64,000 bases of DNA from Hornefia porci (GTDB lineage: Bacteria > Bacillota > Clostridia > Peptostreptococcales > Anaerovoracaceae): NCBI RefSeq assembly GCF_001940235.1, contig NZ_MJIE01000001.1:1426001-1490000 (forward strand), written 5' to 3'. The first letter of the stretch is position 1; every line of letters begins with the position of its first letter. Positions 1 through 11,300 of the stretch are shown here, in pieces. Under the pieces are notes generated by a model, which searched no databases, was not told the DNA's origin, and worked only from the letters and a program-made list of their open reading frames with translations. The position numbers and the translations under genes were made by a program.

Positions 1-773
1 CCGTCCAGCTGCACCATCGGGCGCAGGTCGGGCGGAATAACCGGAACGACCTCCAGAATCATCCATTCCGGACGATTTCCGGAAAGTCTCAGGGCCTCCA
101 CGACCTCCAGGCGGCGAATGATGCGGACCTTCTTTTGTCCGGTGGAATTCTTCAGCTGCTCACGAAGCTTTGCGGAGAGCTCGTCCAGATCGATGCGCTC
201 CAGAAGCTCGCGAATCGCCTCGGCGCCCATCGCCGCGCGGAATCCGTTTCCGTGCTGATCCTTCAGTTCTCTGTACTCCTGCTCGGAGAGGATCTGTTTC
301 TCGACCAGTCCGGTCTCCTTCTCATCTCCCGCGTCCAGTACGATGTAGGAGGCGAAGTACAGAACCCGCTCCAGGTTCCTGGGCGTGACGTCCAGAATCA
401 GTCCCATACGGGACGGAATTCCCTTGAAGTACCAGATGTGAGAGACAGGAGCCGCCAGCTTGATGTGACCCATTCTCTCTCTTCTGACCTTGGCCTTTGT
501 GACCTCCACGCCGCATCGGTCGCAGATGATTCCTTTGTAGCGGATGCGCTTGTATTTACCGCAGTGGCACTCCCAGTCCTTCATCGGTCCGAAGATCCGC
601 TCGCAGAAGAGTCCGTCTGTTTCCGGCTTCAGGGTTCTGTAATTGATCGTTTCAGGCTTCTTGACTTCGCCGTAGGACCACTCCAGGATCTTTTCCGTCG
701 AAGCAAGCTTAATCTGCAGCGATTCAAAATTGTTCAGTTCAAAATTCCCGCTGTTATTTTTGTTCTCAGGCAC
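1..773 (-). CDS. rpoC: RNA polymerase subunit beta' (N-terminal part, cut by window edge)
   Basis: This is the largest subunit of the core RNA polymerase, which forms the active-site cleft with beta. About 257 N-terminal residues are present and the rest lies left of base 1. I read a GTG start at 771-773, preceded by AGGGGAG at seven bases, 17 bases after the rpoB stop, so rpoB and rpoC are co-transcribed. The N-terminal zinc-binding site is visible as CHCG, about a dozen residues, then CDRC. The segment around [16 protein letters not shown] is also typical of beta'. The alternative would be a later ATG, but that would remove conserved N-terminal sequence. The identity is secure; the true length cannot be judged. 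Confidence 0.97.
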   Translation of the reverse strand, partial: MPENKNNSGNFELNNFESLQIKLASTEKILEWSYGEVKKPETINYRTLKPETDGLFCERIFGPMKDWECHCGKYKRIRYKGIICDRCGVEVTKAKVRRERMGHIKLAAPVSHIWYFKGIPSRMGLILDVTPRNLERVLYFASYIVLDAGDEKETGLVEKQILSEQEYRELKDQHGNGFRAAMGAEAIRELLERIDLDELSAKLREQLKNSTGQKKVRIIRRLEVVEALRLSGNRPEWMILEVVPVIPPDLRPMVQLD

Positions 774-790
774 AGACTTACTCCCCTTTC

Positions 791-3700
791 CTACATTTCG
801 TCATCGCCGGCAGGCATTTCCGGCGCAGCGTTCTCATTATCAGAAGAAGCTTCCGTGAATCCGCTTCCGAACAGCTTGTCCTCACTTTCCAGCTCCGATT
901 TCATATTCATGATCCCGTCGATGGAATCGTTTCCTTCGTAATCCGACATCTCCTTCAGCTCGATCTCCCGATCGTCCTCCGACAGCACGCGGATATCCAG
1001 CGCCAGGGACTGCAGCTCCTTAATCAGAACCTTGAAGGACTCCGGAATTCCCGGCTCCTGGATGTTCTCGCCCTTGACGATGGCTTCATATGTCTTGACG
1101 CGCCCGACGATGTCGTCTGACTTGACCGTCAGGATTTCCTGCAGTGTGTACGCGGCGCCGTAAGCCTCCAGCGCCCAGACCTCCATCTCTCCGAAACGCT
1201 GGCCGCCGAACTGGGCCTTCCCGCCCAGAGGCTGCTGCGTGACAAGGGAGTACGGTCCCGTGCTTCTGGCGTGGATCTTGTCGTCAACCAGGTGATGCAG
1301 CTTCAGCATGTACATGTATCCGACGGTGACCGGTTTGTCGAAGAATTCACCGGTACGGCCGTCCCGGAGCATCAGCTTTCCGGTTTCGGAATAGCCGCAG
1401 TCCACCAGGAGCTCCCGGATATCCTTCTCCGTCGCGCCGTCGAATACCGGGGTGGAGATGTACCAGCCCTTCTTCTTGGCCGCCAGTCCCAGATGAACCT
1501 CCAGAACCTGTCCGACGTTCATTCGGGAAGGTACGCCCAGAGGGTTCAGCATGACCTGCAGCGCCTGTCCGTTCTCCATGAACGGCATATCCTCCTCCGG
1601 AAGAATCCGGGAGATAACGCCTTTATTCCCGTGGCGTCCGGCCATCTTGTCGCCGACCTGGATCTTTCTCTTTGTCGCGATATAGCAGCGCACCAGCTTG
1701 GTCACGCCCGGCGGGAGCTCGTCGCCGTTCTCTCTCGAGAACACGCGGACCTCCACGACAATTCCCTGCTCGCCGTGAGGCACCCGCAGTGAGGTATCTC
1801 TCACCTCTCTGGCCTTCTCGCCGAAGATCGCCCGCAGAAGGCGCTCCTCCGCGCTCAAGTCGTTCTCGCCCTTCGGAGTGACCTTACCGACCAGAATATC
1901 GGTGGAGCTTACCTCAGCTCCGACGCGGATGATCCCCTCTTCGTCCAGGTCTCTCAGCGCGTCGTCGCCGACATTCGGAATATCGCGGGTAATTTCCTCC
2001 GGTCCCAGCTTGGTGTCTCTGGCGTCGGATTCGTATTCCACGATATGAAGGGACGTCAGAACGTCGTTCATGATCAGCTTCTCGTTAAGGATTATCGCGT
2101 CCTCATAGTTGTAACCCTCCCAGGTCATGAAGCCGATCAGCAGGTTCTTGCCCAGCGCGATTTCGCCCAGATCTGTGGACGGGCCGTCCGCGATGACCTC
2201 GCCCGCCTCCACGTGCTCGCCGTGGGAAACGATGGGCCGCTGGTTGATGCAGGTTCCCTGGTTGGATCTCTTGAACTTCAGCAGCTTGTATTCATCCAGG
2301 CCGTTGTCGTCGTCCCGCCGTACACGGATATGGTCCGCATCGACGAACTCGACGGTTCCTGCGCTTTTCGCCAGGATAACGACGCCGGAGTCTCTGGCCG
2401 CTTTGTATTCAATACCGGTACCGACGATCGGCGCCTCTGTCACGAGGAGAGGCACCGCCTGCCGCTGCATGTTGGATCCCATCAGCGCACGGTTCGCGTC
2501 ATCGTTCTCCAGGAACGGGATCATCGCTGTGGCGACGGAAACAACCTGCTTCGGAGAGACGTCCATCAGATCCGCCTCTTCCCGCGGGAACATGGCGATT
2601 TCTCCGCCGATGCCCCTGGCCGCGACCTTTTCGTTGACAAAGTGACCTTCCTCATCCAGCGGCTCGTTGGCCTGCGCGATGATCAGGAGCTCTTCCTCAT
2701 CCGCCGCGAAATAGCGGATCTCGTCGGTTACGATTCCTTTTTCTTTATCCACAATACGGTACGGCGTCTCGATGAATCCGTACTCGTTGATGATTCCATA
2801 CGTTGTCAGTGAGCCGATCAGACCGATGTTCGGACCTTCCGGCGTCTCAATCGGGCACATTCTGCCGTAATGAGACTGGTGAATATCTCTGACCTCGAAG
2901 CCTGCTCTCTCTCTGGACAGGCCTCCGGGCCCCAGCGCGGAAAGCCTTCTTTTGTGTGTCAGCTCTGCCAGCGGATTGTTCTGGTCCATAAACTGCGACA
3001 GCTGAGAGCTTCCGAAGAACTCCTTAATCGCCGCCGTGACCGGGCGGATGTTCATCAGCGCCTGCGGCGTTGATACCTCCATATCCTGAATGGTCATGCG
3101 CTCCTTCACCACACGCTCCATCCTGGCGAGGCCGATACGGAACTGATTCTGCAGCAGTTCTCCCACCGTTCGCAGACGGCGGTTGCCCAGATGGTCGATA
3201 TCGTCCACATTTCCGATTCCGTAATTCAGGTTCAGAATGTAACTGATGGATGCGATGATGTCCGGCATGATGATGTGCTTCGGCGAAAGCTCATCCTTCC
3301 GTCTGACCAGCTCCTTCTCCAGATCCTTTCCGGACAGTCCCTGCTCCAGGATCTCCTTGAGAACCGGATAATAGACCTTCTCCGGCAGCTTCAGCGCCTT
3401 CGCATCGACGTCCACATGCGCCGACAGGTCGACAAACTGGTTTCCGATGATCTTCGTCTCGCTGGTCTCGTCGGTCCGGGCATATGCCATCACATACAGA
3501 ACTCCCGCGTTTTCGATGGCTTTTCCCATCTCGCGGGTGATTCTCTGCCCTTTTTCCGCGAGGATCTCGCCGGTGTCGCTGACGACGTCCACTGACGCGA
3601 CAACGTCAACAAGACGGTTGGACAGGCCGAGCTTCTTGTTGTATTTATACCTTCCCACATGAGAAAGGTCATATCTTTTGGGGTCATAGAACAAAGAATT

Positions 3701-4462
3701 CAAAAGTGACTTGGCGCTGTCCACGGTAGGCGGTTCGCCAGGTCTCAGTTTCTTGTAGATTTCTTTGAGTCCGCTCTCGTAATCGGTGGTCGTGTCCTTT
3801 TCCAGGGTTTTCATCAGCCTCGGATCCGCACCGAATGTGTCGAGAATTTCCTCGTTGCTGCCCATTCCAAGTGCGCGCAGAAGTGTGGTCATCGGCTGTT
3901 TTCTGGTACGGTCGACACGGACCGAGATGACCTCGTTTGAATCCGTCTCGTACTCGATCCAGGCTCCGCGGTTCGGGATAATCTGGGACGAATACAGCTT
4001 CGTTCCGGACTTGTCCGTCTCCACCGAGTAATACGGTCCCGGGGAACGTACCAGCTGCGTAACGATGACCCGTTCGGCGCCGTTGTAGATGAACGTACCC
4101 TTTTCGGTCATCAGCGGGAAGTCGCCCATGAACACTTCCTGCTCCTTGACCTCACCGGTTTCGCGATTGACCAGACGTACCTTGACCTTAAGCGGAGCTG
4201 CGTACGTCACATCTCTCTCCTTGCACTCCTCCTGTTCATACTTCGGAGGATCGTTCAGAGAATAATCGATGAACTCCAGGCTCAGGTTGCCGGCGTAGTC
4301 CTTAATCGGCGAGATGTCCTCAAAGACCTCCCGGAGACCTTCCCTGATGAACCAGTCGTAAGAACTCGTCTGGATATCAATCAGGTTCGGCATCTTGCCT
4401 ACCTCATTGATTTTACCGAAAGACATACGTTCTTTTCTACCAACTTGGATTGGTTTTGGCAT
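791..4462 (-). CDS. rpoB: RNA polymerase subunit beta
   Basis: This is the beta subunit of core RNA polymerase and the target of rifampicin. The product is about 1223 residues, normal for Bacillota. The rifampicin-region signature is clear ([26 protein letters not shown]), as are the later [13 protein letters not shown] and [29 protein letters not shown] blocks. I chose the ATG at 4460-4462 because AAGGAG lies eight bases upstream. The GTG three codons earlier overlaps that ribosome binding site and is unlikely. Upstream are its own promoter (4513-4541) and an attenuator-like hairpin after rplL. In the rifampicin region the S-Q-D-H-R-S positions look wild type by eye. Confidence 0.98.
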   Translation of the reverse strand: MPKPIQVGRKERMSFGKINEVGKMPNLIDIQTSSYDWFIREGLREVFEDISPIKDYAGNLSLEFIDYSLNDPPKYEQEECKERDVTYAAPLKVKVRLVNRETGEVKEQEVFMGDFPLMTEKGTFIYNGAERVIVTQLVRSPGPYYSVETDKSGTKLYSSQIIPNRGAWIEYETDSNEVISVRVDRTRKQPMTTLLRALGMGSNEEILDTFGADPRLMKTLEKDTTTDYESGLKEIYKKLRPGEPPTVDSAKSLLNSLFYDPKRYDLSHVGRYKYNKKLGLSNRLVDVVASVDVVSDTGEILAEKGQRITREMGKAIENAGVLYVMAYARTDETSETKIIGNQFVDLSAHVDVDAKALKLPEKVYYPVLKEILEQGLSGKDLEKELVRRKDELSPKHIIMPDIIASISYILNLNYGIGNVDDIDHLGNRRLRTVGELLQNQFRIGLARMERVVKERMTIQDMEVSTPQALMNIRPVTAAIKEFFGSSQLSQFMDQNNPLAELTHKRRLSALGPGGLSRERAGFEVRDIHQSHYGRMCPIETPEGPNIGLIGSLTTYGIINEYGFIETPYRIVDKEKGIVTDEIRYFAADEEELLIIAQANEPLDEEGHFVNEKVAARGIGGEIAMFPREEADLMDVSPKQVVSVATAMIPFLENDDANRALMGSNMQRQAVPLLVTEAPIVGTGIEYKAARDSGVVILAKSAGTVEFVDADHIRVRRDDDNGLDEYKLLKFKRSNQGTCINQRPIVSHGEHVEAGEVIADGPSTDLGEIALGKNLLIGFMTWEGYNYEDAIILNEKLIMNDVLTSLHIVEYESDARDTKLGPEEITRDIPNVGDDALRDLDEEGIIRVGAEVSSTDILVGKVTPKGENDLSAEERLLRAIFGEKAREVRDTSLRVPHGEQGIVVEVRVFSRENGDELPPGVTKLVRCYIATKRKIQVGDKMAGRHGNKGVISRILPEEDMPFMENGQALQVMLNPLGVPSRMNVGQVLEVHLGLAAKKKGWYISTPVFDGATEKDIRELLVDCGYSETGKLMLRDGRTGEFFDKPVTVGYMYMLKLHHLVDDKIHARSTGPYSLVTQQPLGGKAQFGGQRFGEMEVWALEAYGAAYTLQEILTVKSDDIVGRVKTYEAIVKGENIQEPGIPESFKVLIKELQSLALDIRVLSEDDREIELKEMSDYEGNDSIDGIMNMKSELESEDKLFGSGFTEASSDNENAAPEMPAGDDEM

Positions 4463-4512
4463 TCCTATCACTCCTTATTTCCTACTTCATTACATTCGCA
4501 TGGCAGTCTAAT

Positions 4513-4541
4513 ATTATACTGCACATTCGTCAAACGGTCAA
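4513..4541 (-). promoter_or_regulatory. Promoter for rpoBC
   Basis: On the minus strand, TTGACC is separated by 17 bases from TATAAT, close to the ideal vegetative promoter. It lies about 50 bases upstream of the rpoB start and downstream of the rplL terminator-like hairpin. rpoBC could therefore be transcribed independently of the ribosomal protein genes. Confidence 0.8.
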
Positions 4542-4597
4542 TAGCATAACAAAAAATAACAGAAAAATGTCGGAAATTTTACATACCCCGGAGTGTG

Positions 4598-4643
4598 AAA
4601 AAGACGCCGCACGGGCATCGGGAATGATGCTTCGCGCGGCGTC
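4598..4643 (-). terminator. Attenuator/terminator between rplL and rpoB
   Basis: Read on the minus strand, an eight-base stem GCGGCGTC/GACGCCGC (arms 4636-4643 and 4603-4610) with a loop of about 25 bases is followed by five Ts at 4602-4598. Partial termination in the L7/L12-rpoB gap is well known in bacteria as the way ribosomal protein and polymerase levels are uncoupled. Confidence 0.75.
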
Positions 4644-4695
4644 TCCTGTATACTGTCCGGATTTTTCCGCGGCGGTAGCGCGGGAGAAAAATCTC

Positions 4696-5058
4696 TTATT
4701 TTACCTCGACAGTAGCGCCGACCTCTTCCAGCTTCGCCTTGATCTCGTCGGCCTCTGCCTTCTCGACACCTTCCTTGACGTTTGCCGGAGCTCCGTCTAC
4801 CAGAGCCTTCGCTTCCTTCAGACCCAGGCCGGTGATCTCTCTGACCGCCTTGATTACCTTGATCTTCTCTCCGCCGACTTCCGTCAGAGCAACGGTGAAT
4901 TCCGTCTGCTCTTCCGCAGCGCCGCCTGCTGCCGCACCGGCAACCGCGACCGGAGCCGCAGCGGAAACGCCGAATTCTTCTTCACACGCTTTAACGAGTT
5001 CGTTCAGCTCGAGAACTGACATGTTCTTTATCGCTTCAATGATCTGATCCTTATCCAT
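4696..5058 (-). CDS. rplL: Ribosomal protein L7/L12
   Basis: This is the stalk protein of the large ribosomal subunit, present as dimers bound to L10 and contacting translation factors. It has 120 residues, as expected. The N-terminal dimerisation domain (about 1-35), the Ala/Gly-rich hinge (about 36-52) and the C-terminal factor-binding domain are all visible. The last ends with the conserved [17 protein letters not shown] helix, here [24 protein letters not shown] lies seven bases before the ATG. It sits 52 bases after rplJ and is expected to share that transcript and the L10-leader autoregulation. Confidence 0.98.
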   Translation of the reverse strand: MDKDQIIEAIKNMSVLELNELVKACEEEFGVSAAAPVAVAGAAAGGAAEEQTEFTVALTEVGGEKIKVIKAVREITGLGLKEAKALVDGAPANVKEGVEKAEADEIKAKLEEVGATVEVK

Positions 5059-5110
5059 TATTTTTCTCCTTTACATTCATATTTAACATGCGTTTTGTAT
5101 GCGATGTCGA

Positions 5111-5620
5111 TTATTCAGCATCTGCCTCTGCCGGCTTCGCGTCCGCGATAGCGGCCAGCGTTCTGACAAATTTGCCGACCGGCGACTGGATGCTGCCCAT
5201 GAACTTGGCGATGAGCTCTTCCCTGGACGGAATGCTCGCGATCTGCTCGATTCCTTCTTTGTCATAGAAGGTGCCTTCTACGACGCCGGCCTTGAATTCC
5301 ATCTTCTTGAAATCGTCGATGGCCTTCTTCAGGATCCGCGCGGGCGCCGTGGCGTCCGTCTTGCTGATCGCGATCGCACTCGGTCCCTGCATCACCTCAG
5401 CCAGCTTTTCAAAATCTGTGCCTTCCACGGCTCTCTTCATCAGAGTATTTTTGTAAACGGTGTAATCCACATCCGCTTCGCGCATCATTTTTCTCATGGC
5501 GTCAGCCTCTGCAACAGTCGTTCCCATGTAGTCGATGATGACTGCTGACTGCGCGCCGTCCAGCTTTTCTCTGATTTCATCGATGACAATCTGTTTCTGC
5601 TTTTTGGCTTCTTCAGACAT
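5111..5620 (-). CDS. rplJ: Ribosomal protein L10
   Basis: L10 is the base of the ribosomal stalk and binds 23S rRNA and the L7/L12 dimers. It has 169 residues, the normal length. The sequence shows the family's QIVDEIREKLDGAQSAVIIDY-like start and the TVYKNTLMKRA RNA-binding segment. The C-terminal helix that recruits L12 follows. GAAAGGAG precedes the ATG. It follows rplA with a 188-base leader that matches the L10 leader RNA, so the L10/L12 complex probably represses its own synthesis. Confidence 0.97.
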   Translation of the reverse strand: MSEEAKKQKQIVIDEIREKLDGAQSAVIIDYMGTTVAEADAMRKMMREADVDYTVYKNTLMKRAVEGTDFEKLAEVMQGPSAIAISKTDATAPARILKKAIDDFKKMEFKAGVVEGTFYDKEGIEQIASIPSREELIAKFMGSIQSPVGKFVRTLAAIADAKPAEADAE

Positions 5621-5689
5621 TAGTTCTCCTTTCTGGAATCAGTGCGCTCCGGCTCCTGATTCACGGATGGTCCGGTACTCTATAAAAAG

Positions 5690-5790
5690 ACAACCCTGCC
5701 TCGCAGACACGAGACAAGGTCAATATTCTTTATATTGTACCTCGGCGGGATAATTAAGCCCCAGGCCCCCGCTGTCTACGGTGTTAATTT
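5690..5790 (-). ncRNA. Ribosomal protein L10 leader
   Basis: Between rplA and rplJ the minus strand carries elements that match the known L10 leader RNA of Bacillota: a GTAGACAGC block, a GCTTAAT...CCGCCGAGGT segment, and a CTCGTGTCTGCGAG kink-like arm. There is also an internal hairpin CAATAT/ATATTG. The family binds the L10(L12)4 complex and represses rplJL. I recognise the motifs and their order; I did not fold or align the RNA. Boundaries are approximate. Confidence 0.75.
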
Positions 5791-5808
5791 CAAATTCAGT
5801 TTTCTGTC

Positions 5809-6507
5809 CTACTGTCCGAGAACTGCCGGATTCACTTTGATTCCGGGGCCCATCGTGGACGTGATGACAACGCTCTTCAGGTACTGGCCCTTGGCTGCGG
5901 ACGGCTTCGCCTTGATGATGGCGTCGATGAGAACTCTGAAGTTCTCCTCCAGCTTTTCCGGACCAAAGGATGCTTTCCCGATGACCGTGTGCACGATGTT
6001 CTGCTTGTCCAGACGATACTCGACTTTACCGGCTTTGATCTCTGCCAGAGCCTTTGTCAGATCCATCGTAACCGTGCCGGACTTGGGATTCGGCATCAGG
6101 CCTTTCGGTCCCAGCACTCTTCCGAGTCTTCCTACGACTCCCATCATATCCGGGGTCGCGACGACGACGTCGAAATCGAACCAGTTCTCGTTCTGGATCT
6201 TCTGCGCCAGTTCTTCCGCGCCGACATAATCCGCACCGGCCGCCTCAGCCTCTTCAGCCTTCGGACCCTTGGCGAATACCAGAACCCGGACGTCTTTTCC
6301 GGTTCCGTTCGGCAGAACGATCGCGCCGCGAACCTGCTGATCCGCGTGTCTTCCGTCTACGCCCAGTCTGATGTGAGCTTCAATCGTCTCGTCGAACTTC
6401 GCTTTAGAAGTCTCCGTGACGAGCTTCATTGCCTCGTCAACCTCGTGAAGTTTCGCTTTGTCAAACTTCTCAAGTGAGGCCTTGTAATTCTTTCCTTTTT
6501 TAGCCAT
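5809..6507 (-). CDS. rplA: Ribosomal protein L1
   Basis: L1 binds 23S rRNA at the mobile L1 stalk beside the E site and commonly represses its own mRNA. It has 232 residues, a standard length. The signature [13 protein letters not shown] occurs here as [15 protein letters not shown], with the following [11 protein letters not shown] segment. The N-terminus ([17 protein letters not shown]) is typical and the start has AGGAGG upstream. It is preceded by rplK with a 67-base gap, forming the usual rplK-rplA pair. Confidence 0.97.
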   Translation of the reverse strand: MAKKGKNYKASLEKFDKAKLHEVDEAMKLVTETSKAKFDETIEAHIRLGVDGRHADQQVRGAIVLPNGTGKDVRVLVFAKGPKAEEAEAAGADYVGAEELAQKIQNENWFDFDVVVATPDMMGVVGRLGRVLGPKGLMPNPKSGTVTMDLTKALAEIKAGKVEYRLDKQNIVHTVIGKASFGPEKLEENFRVLIDAIIKAKPSAAKGQYLKSVVITSTMGPGIKVNPAVLGQ

Positions 6508-6574
6508 TTAAAACCTCCTCGTGGTACATGCGAAGCTCCGCCCTGCTGTCAGGCGTCTCTTCTCCCACAAAACA

Positions 6575-7000
6575 CTAATCCTCTACTACGATGCCCATGC
6601 TTCTCGCGGTGCCCCGGATCATCGACGTCGCCGCTTCCAGGCTTCCCGCATTGAGATCCGGCATCTTGATCTTCGCGATCTCTTCAATCTGCGCATTCGA
6701 CAGGGTCGCTACCTTTGTCTTGTTCGGCTCTCCGGACGCTTTGTCCAGGCCTGCCGCTTTCTTTAACAAAACAGCTGCCGGCGGCGTCTTTGTGATAAAT
6801 GAGAACGATCTGTCCGCATAAACCGTGATGACGACCGGAATGATCATGCCCGGCTGATCCTGTGTCTTCGCGTTGAACTGCTTGCAGAAGTCCATGATGT
6901 TGACTCCGTGCTGACCAAGCGCAGGTCCTACCGGTGGCGCTGGAGTAGCTCCGCCCGCGGGAATCTGAAGTTTAATATAGCCTTCGACCTTCTTTGCCAT
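6575..7000 (-). CDS. rplK: Ribosomal protein L11
   Basis: L11 binds the GTPase-associated centre of 23S rRNA and is needed for RelA-type stringent sensing and for thiostrepton action. It has 141 residues, exactly the family norm. The N-terminal domain shows [34 protein letters not shown]. The C-terminal RNA-binding domain ends in [15 protein letters not shown] lies seven bases before ATG. It follows nusG after 18 bases and is part of the rpmG-secE-nusG-rplK-rplA run. Confidence 0.98.
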   Translation of the reverse strand: MAKKVEGYIKLQIPAGGATPAPPVGPALGQHGVNIMDFCKQFNAKTQDQPGMIIPVVITVYADRSFSFITKTPPAAVLLKKAAGLDKASGEPNKTKVATLSNAQIEEIAKIKMPDLNAGSLEAATSMIRGTARSMGIVVED

Positions 7001-7018
7001 TCTGGCTCCTCCTTTCCT

Positions 7019-7606
7019 CTAATTTAATTTATCCACCTGGCTGAACTCCAGTTCAACCGGGGTGTCCCGACCGAACATCGACACCTTGACGGTCAGCACC
7101 TGCTTGTCCGGATTGACCTCCAGAACCTCACCCATCAGACTCTCAAAGGGTCCGCTGATCACACGTACTGTATCGCCGGCATTGACATCCAGGTCGATAT
7201 TGACCTTTTCAATACCCATGCGCGCGACTTCCTCCGGCGTAAGGGGAATCGGCTCGGAGCCGTGTCCCACAAAGCCTGTCACGCCTTGTGTATTTCTGAC
7301 GAGATACCAGGATTCATTGGTTACGACCATCTTGATGATGACGTATCCGGGAAACATTTTCCTCGTCTTGATTTTTCTCTGTCCATCCTTGACTTCTACT
7401 CTGTCTTCGGTAGGTACGACGATGTCCAGAATCAAATCCTGCATCCCCCGGTTCTCGACCATCTTTTCAATATTGACTTTTACTTTGTTCTCATGCCCGG
7501 AGTAGGTATGCACCACATACCACTTGGCCTGGCCGTCACCCCGGATCCCCTCGCCCTCCAGAGGCGAAAAGATATTCATGGTGCTTTTGTTTTCAGAATC
7601 TGACAT
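7019..7606 (-). CDS. nusG: Transcription termination/antitermination factor NusG
   Basis: NusG is a universal RNA polymerase elongation factor. The NGN domain begins at [16 protein letters not shown] (about residue 26) and the C-terminal KOW domain contains [17 protein letters not shown]. The family usually starts directly at the [10 protein letters not shown] segment. This protein has about 25 extra N-terminal residues, rich in Ser, Gly and Glu. A weak GAAGGG site lies before the chosen ATG; an internal ATG ten codons in is an alternative start. It lies 18 bases after secE. Confidence 0.95.
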   Translation of the reverse strand: MSDSENKSTMNIFSPLEGEGIRGDGQAKWYVVHTYSGHENKVKVNIEKMVENRGMQDLILDIVVPTEDRVEVKDGQRKIKTRKMFPGYVIIKMVVTNESWYLVRNTQGVTGFVGHGSEPIPLTPEEVARMGIEKVNIDLDVNAGDTVRVISGPFESLMGEVLEVNPDKQVLTVKVSMFGRDTPVELEFSQVDKLN

Positions 7607-7624
7607 TATTGTACCCTTCTATCC

Positions 7625-7927
7625 TTAGCTCAAGGTAACGCCCAGGATCGCCTTCAGAATCGCCAGGAAGCCGGAATCGACTGCCCAGAAGCCCAGCGCA
7701 AACACGGCGCAGGTGCAGATGACCACCACGGTGAACGCGCCCAGCTCTTTCCTCGTCGGCCAGACGACCTTGCTCATCTCAGTCCTGACGCCCTTCCAGT
7801 ACTCGCGGCTGGTGATCTTGTCCCTGTCTTTTCTCTGATTGGCGGCCTGTGCGGCCCGCCGCGCGCGGTCAGCTTTTACGCTTTCCGTCGTTACGGCCTT
7901 CTTCACCTTCGGTTTCTTGTTCGACAT
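7625..7927 (-). CDS. secE: Protein translocase subunit SecE
   Basis: SecE is the small clamp subunit of the SecYEG translocon in the cytoplasmic membrane. It has 100 residues: a basic N-terminal tail (1-40), the conserved amphipathic helix with EMSKVVWPTRKEL (about 51-62), then one membrane segment. The VWPTRKE motif is diagnostic. The tail is longer than in the shortest Bacillota versions but within range. It sits 12 bases after rpmG and 18 before nusG. Confidence 0.96.
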   Translation of the reverse strand: MSNKKPKVKKAVTTESVKADRARRAAQAANQRKDRDKITSREYWKGVRTEMSKVVWPTRKELGAFTVVVICTCAVFALGFWAVDSGFLAILKAILGVTLS

Positions 7928-7939
7928 TGCAGACGCTCC

Positions 7940-8089
7940 TTACTTCGTCTCTTTGTGGACAGTAGATTTTCTGCAGAACGGGCAGTATTTCTTCAGCTCA
8001 ATACGATCCGGATCGTTCTTCTTGTTCTTCATCGTATTGTAGTTTCTCTGCTTGCACTCTGTGCAGGCCAACGTTACCTTCACTCTCAT
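7940..8089 (-). CDS. rpmG: Ribosomal protein L33
   Basis: This 49-residue reading frame is short. Translation gives [12 protein letters not shown] at the start, then an Asn/Lys-rich middle, then [17 protein letters not shown]. The two CxxC pairs mark the zinc-binding form of L33. GGAGG lies six bases before the ATG at 8087-8089. The rpmG-secE-nusG order is standard in Bacillota. It is the first gene after the promoter at 8170-8198. Confidence 0.96.
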   Translation of the reverse strand: MRVKVTLACTECKQRNYNTMKNKKNDPDRIELKKYCPFCRKSTVHKETK

Positions 8090-8117
8090 GTTAGTCCTCC
8101 GTTTTCTAACCCAAAAT

Positions 8118-8150
8118 CAGAGCTGCATTCTCAGCTCTGTAATATTTTTT
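8118..8150. other. Hairpin in rpmG leader; terminator-like on plus strand
   Basis: The eight-base arms CAGAGCTG (8118-8125) and CAGCTCTG (8132-8139) are followed on the plus strand by TAATATTTTTT, which looks like an intrinsic terminator in that direction. No plus-strand gene precedes it, so it may stop antisense transcription. On the minus strand it lies within the rpmG 5' leader. Confidence 0.5.
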
Positions 8151-8169
8151 CACATAAAGTCGCTTAATA

Positions 8170-8198
8170 AGTGTACAACAAAGCACTGTCAATGTCAA
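8170..8198 (-). promoter_or_regulatory. Promoter of the rpmG-secE-nusG operon
   Basis: On the minus strand a perfect TTGACA (8198-8193) is followed after 17 bases by TACACT (8175-8170). It lies about 80 bases upstream of rpmG, with a hairpin in the leader. This fits a strong housekeeping promoter. Confidence 0.8.
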
Positions 8199-8258
8199 CC
8201 CCTGTTCCGAATTGATGCACAAACCACTGCTCCGAATCGCAGTTATGCGTTTCATCGC

Positions 8259-8290
8259 GAGAGCGCCGCGTTTTCAGGCGCGGCGCTCTC
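8259..8290 (-). terminator. Strong hairpin after the surface-protein gene
   Basis: A perfect 12-base GC-rich stem (GAGAGCGCCGCG / CGCGGCGCTCTC) with an eight-base loop lies 20 bases past the stop of the large secreted protein. No T-run follows on either strand, so it may protect the 3' end or terminate weakly. Confidence 0.5.
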
Positions 8291-8309
8291 TGTAAAATGT
8301 AAGATGGTA

Positions 8310-11300
8310 TTATTTGGTTTTTGCTTTCTTGGATGCGGACCAGCCGGAGTATACCGTTTTGCCGTCTACCGTCTTATATGTACGGACGCGTACATAATAG
8401 TATTTCTTCGCCTTAAGCTTGGAAATCGTCATCTTCGTTGTCTTGTACGACTTAATAGTCTTGCTCTTCGTCGACTTCTTGCTGAAGCTCTTCGAAGTGC
8501 TGTACTGCAGCTGGTATCCCTTGATTCCGGTTACCTTCTTCCACTTTGCTGTGATTTTCTTCTTGCCGGCGGTCAGCTTGCTGATTGAGCTCTTCGCCGG
8601 AGCCGCGGGCTTCGCTGCGTTCTTTGCCTTCTCAGCGGCAAGCTCCGCTTCCAGCTGGCGGATCCGCTCTTCATTTGCAGCGTTCGCCTTCTTCGCCTCG
8701 TCCAGTTCCTTCTTCGCAGCTTCCAGTGAAGCCTGCGTCTCCTTCAGCTGCTTATCGGAGTCATCTGCCTTTGCTTTCGCAGCATCCAGCTGTGCCTGAA
8801 GTGTCTTCAGCGATTCATTCGCTGTTTTAAGATCCTCCTCCGCTTTTTGACGTGCGGTTTCAGCAGCGCTTAATTTGTCGTTGGCCTCACCCAGAAGCCT
8901 CTCGGCCTCCGCTTTTTCGTCCAGCGCCGTATTCAGAGCCGCCTGTGCAGTCAAAAGCTTTCCTTTAGCTGTTTCCTCATCTGCCTCTGCCTGTTTCACT
9001 TTCGCTTCATAGGATTCTATCTTGCCTTCAGCAATTCCCTGTGCAAGTTTAGCGGCTTCCAGGTCGCCTAATGCCTTTTGCAGGTTTTCTTTTGCTGCTT
9101 TTGCTTCGCCTATGGCAACATTCTTCTCCTGGTCGCTCAATGTTTTGTCGTTTATGGCTTTCTGCGCTGCGGTATCTGCATCCTGCTTAGCCTTCTGTGC
9201 CTCTGCAAGATCCTTCTTCGCCTGTTCGGTTTCTGCCTTTGCGTCAGCGGCCTCCTTCTTAGCTGCAGCAATCTGAGCCTCGGCGTCCTGCCGTGCCTTC
9301 TCTGCGTCAGCCTTTGCCTTTTCTGCCGCCTGCTGCGCCTTTTCCGCATTGGTGAGTTTCTCGGTCAGCGTTGCAAGGTCCTGCTTCGCCTTTGACAGGT
9401 CTTCTTTGGTCGTGTTCAGTTCTGTCTGTGCGGCGTCCGCCTTATCTTCAGCAGCTTTCTGTGCGTCCTGAGCGTTCTTCAGCGCATCCAGCGCCTTGTT
9501 CAGATTTTCCTGAGCTTCTGCAGACTTGTCCTCGGCAGCCTGCTGCTTCGCTATCGCAGCATCCCGCTCTGCCTCTGCTGTCGCTTTGGCAGCTTCTGCC
9601 GCAGCCTTGTCGGCTTCTGCCTTTGCAGTCTTCTCTTCAGCTTCCTTCTGCTTAGCCTCCGCTACAGCCTGGGCTGCCTGGGCTTTTGCCAGATCTGCCT
9701 TTGCGTCCAGCGCTTCCTTCTCTGCCTTTTCTTTTGCAGCGATAGCCGCTGCTTTCTCGGCTTCGCTTGTGTTCTTGTCATTTTCGGCACCTTCCGCTCT
9801 GGCGTCTGCCTCCTGCTTAGCCTTCTGTGCCTCTGCAAGGTCTTTCTTCGCCTGTTCGGTTTCTGCCTTTGCGTCAGATGCTTCCGTCTTCGCTGCATCT
9901 CGCTGTATCTCGGCATCTTTCTGCGCCTTTTCTGCAGCTGCTTTGGCTTCTTCGGCATCCTTCTGCGCCTTTTCCGCGTTGTCGAGTTTCTCGGTCAGCG
10001 TCGCAAGTTCCTGCTTCGCCTTCGACAGGTCTTCCTTGGCTGTGTTCAGTTCTGCCTGTGCGGCGTCCGCCTTATCTTCCGCAGCCTTCTGTGCATCCTG
10101 TGCATCCTTGAGGGCACTCTGCGCCTTGAGCAGATCTGCCTGAGCTTCTGCGGACTTATCCTCTGCTGCTTTCTGCTTCGAAACTGCAACATCCCGCTCT
10201 GCCTCTGCTGTCGCTTTGGCAGCTTCTGCCGCAGTCTTGTCGGCCTCTGCCTTTGAAGCCTTTGCTTCGGCTTCTGCCTGTTTCGTCTCAGCTGCTTTCT
10301 GGGCAGCCTGTGCTTTTGCCAGATCTACCTTGGCAGCCTGCTCTGCCTGCTCGGCTTTCTCTTTTGCAGCGATGGCCGCTGCTTTTTCGGCTTCGCTTGC
10401 GTTCTTGTCATTTTCGGCAGCTTCTGCTCTGGCGTCTGCCTCCTGCTTAGCCTTCTGTGCCTCTGCAAGGTCTTTCTTCGCCTGTTCGGTCTCTGCCTTT
10501 GCATCAGCTGTCTCTGTCTTTGCCTTCGCAAGTTCATCCTGAGCAGCCTTCAGATCAGCATTTGATTTTGCCAGTGCCTCCTGAGCAGCTTTCGCATCCG
10601 CCTCTGCCTTGGCTTTTTCTTCCTTCAGCGTCCTGACCGCATCTCCGGACGTAACAACCCCGTAGGTTCCATCTGCGCTTTCGATGCAGGAGAAACCATC
10701 CGCAAGATAAGCTTCCGGAACTTCTTCCGAGAAGGTTCCGCCGGAAATACTGAATTTCTCTTTCGCGGCGTCCTTCAGTGCGTCTTCGACATCAAATTTG
10801 CCGTTGAACTTACCGTTCTTGATGGTCAGTCCGGTCTTGTTGGTCTCCGGAATTCCACCCCATACATCATACTGAATGTTTCCGACGATCTCTCCGGTAG
10901 TATCCACGGTGGCTCGTGCGCCGTCCGGATAGTTCGTTGTCACGCAGACGTCGAACGCGTTCTGTCCTTCCGCAGCCTTGATGCTCGAGCTGCCCAGAAT
11001 TTTGATGTCGCCGTTGTTGCAGCTCAGTGCATAGCTGCATTTGTCGTTCATGGACGAATCCACATTGAAGTCCTGCAACGTCAGGTTCGCGTAGTTCTGG
11101 ATTCCCATCTTTCCGCCGGCAACTTTCAGCGTTCCGTTCTTCAGGATGATGGTCGCGCCTTTCTCGAAATGCATGGCCTGGCTCTCATAGCCGGTGCTTC
11201 CCACGGCCCGGCCGTTCATCGTATAAGTGTGTCCGTCAAAGTCGAATGTCAGTTTCTTCGCATCCTTCGCCAGGAGTTTGACGCCGTTTCCTTCCGCATC

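Noticed and set aside
8090..8309. A tRNA gene upstream of rpmG-secE, as in some bacteria
   Set aside because: No cloverleaf or T-loop GTTCGA sequence is present on either strand.
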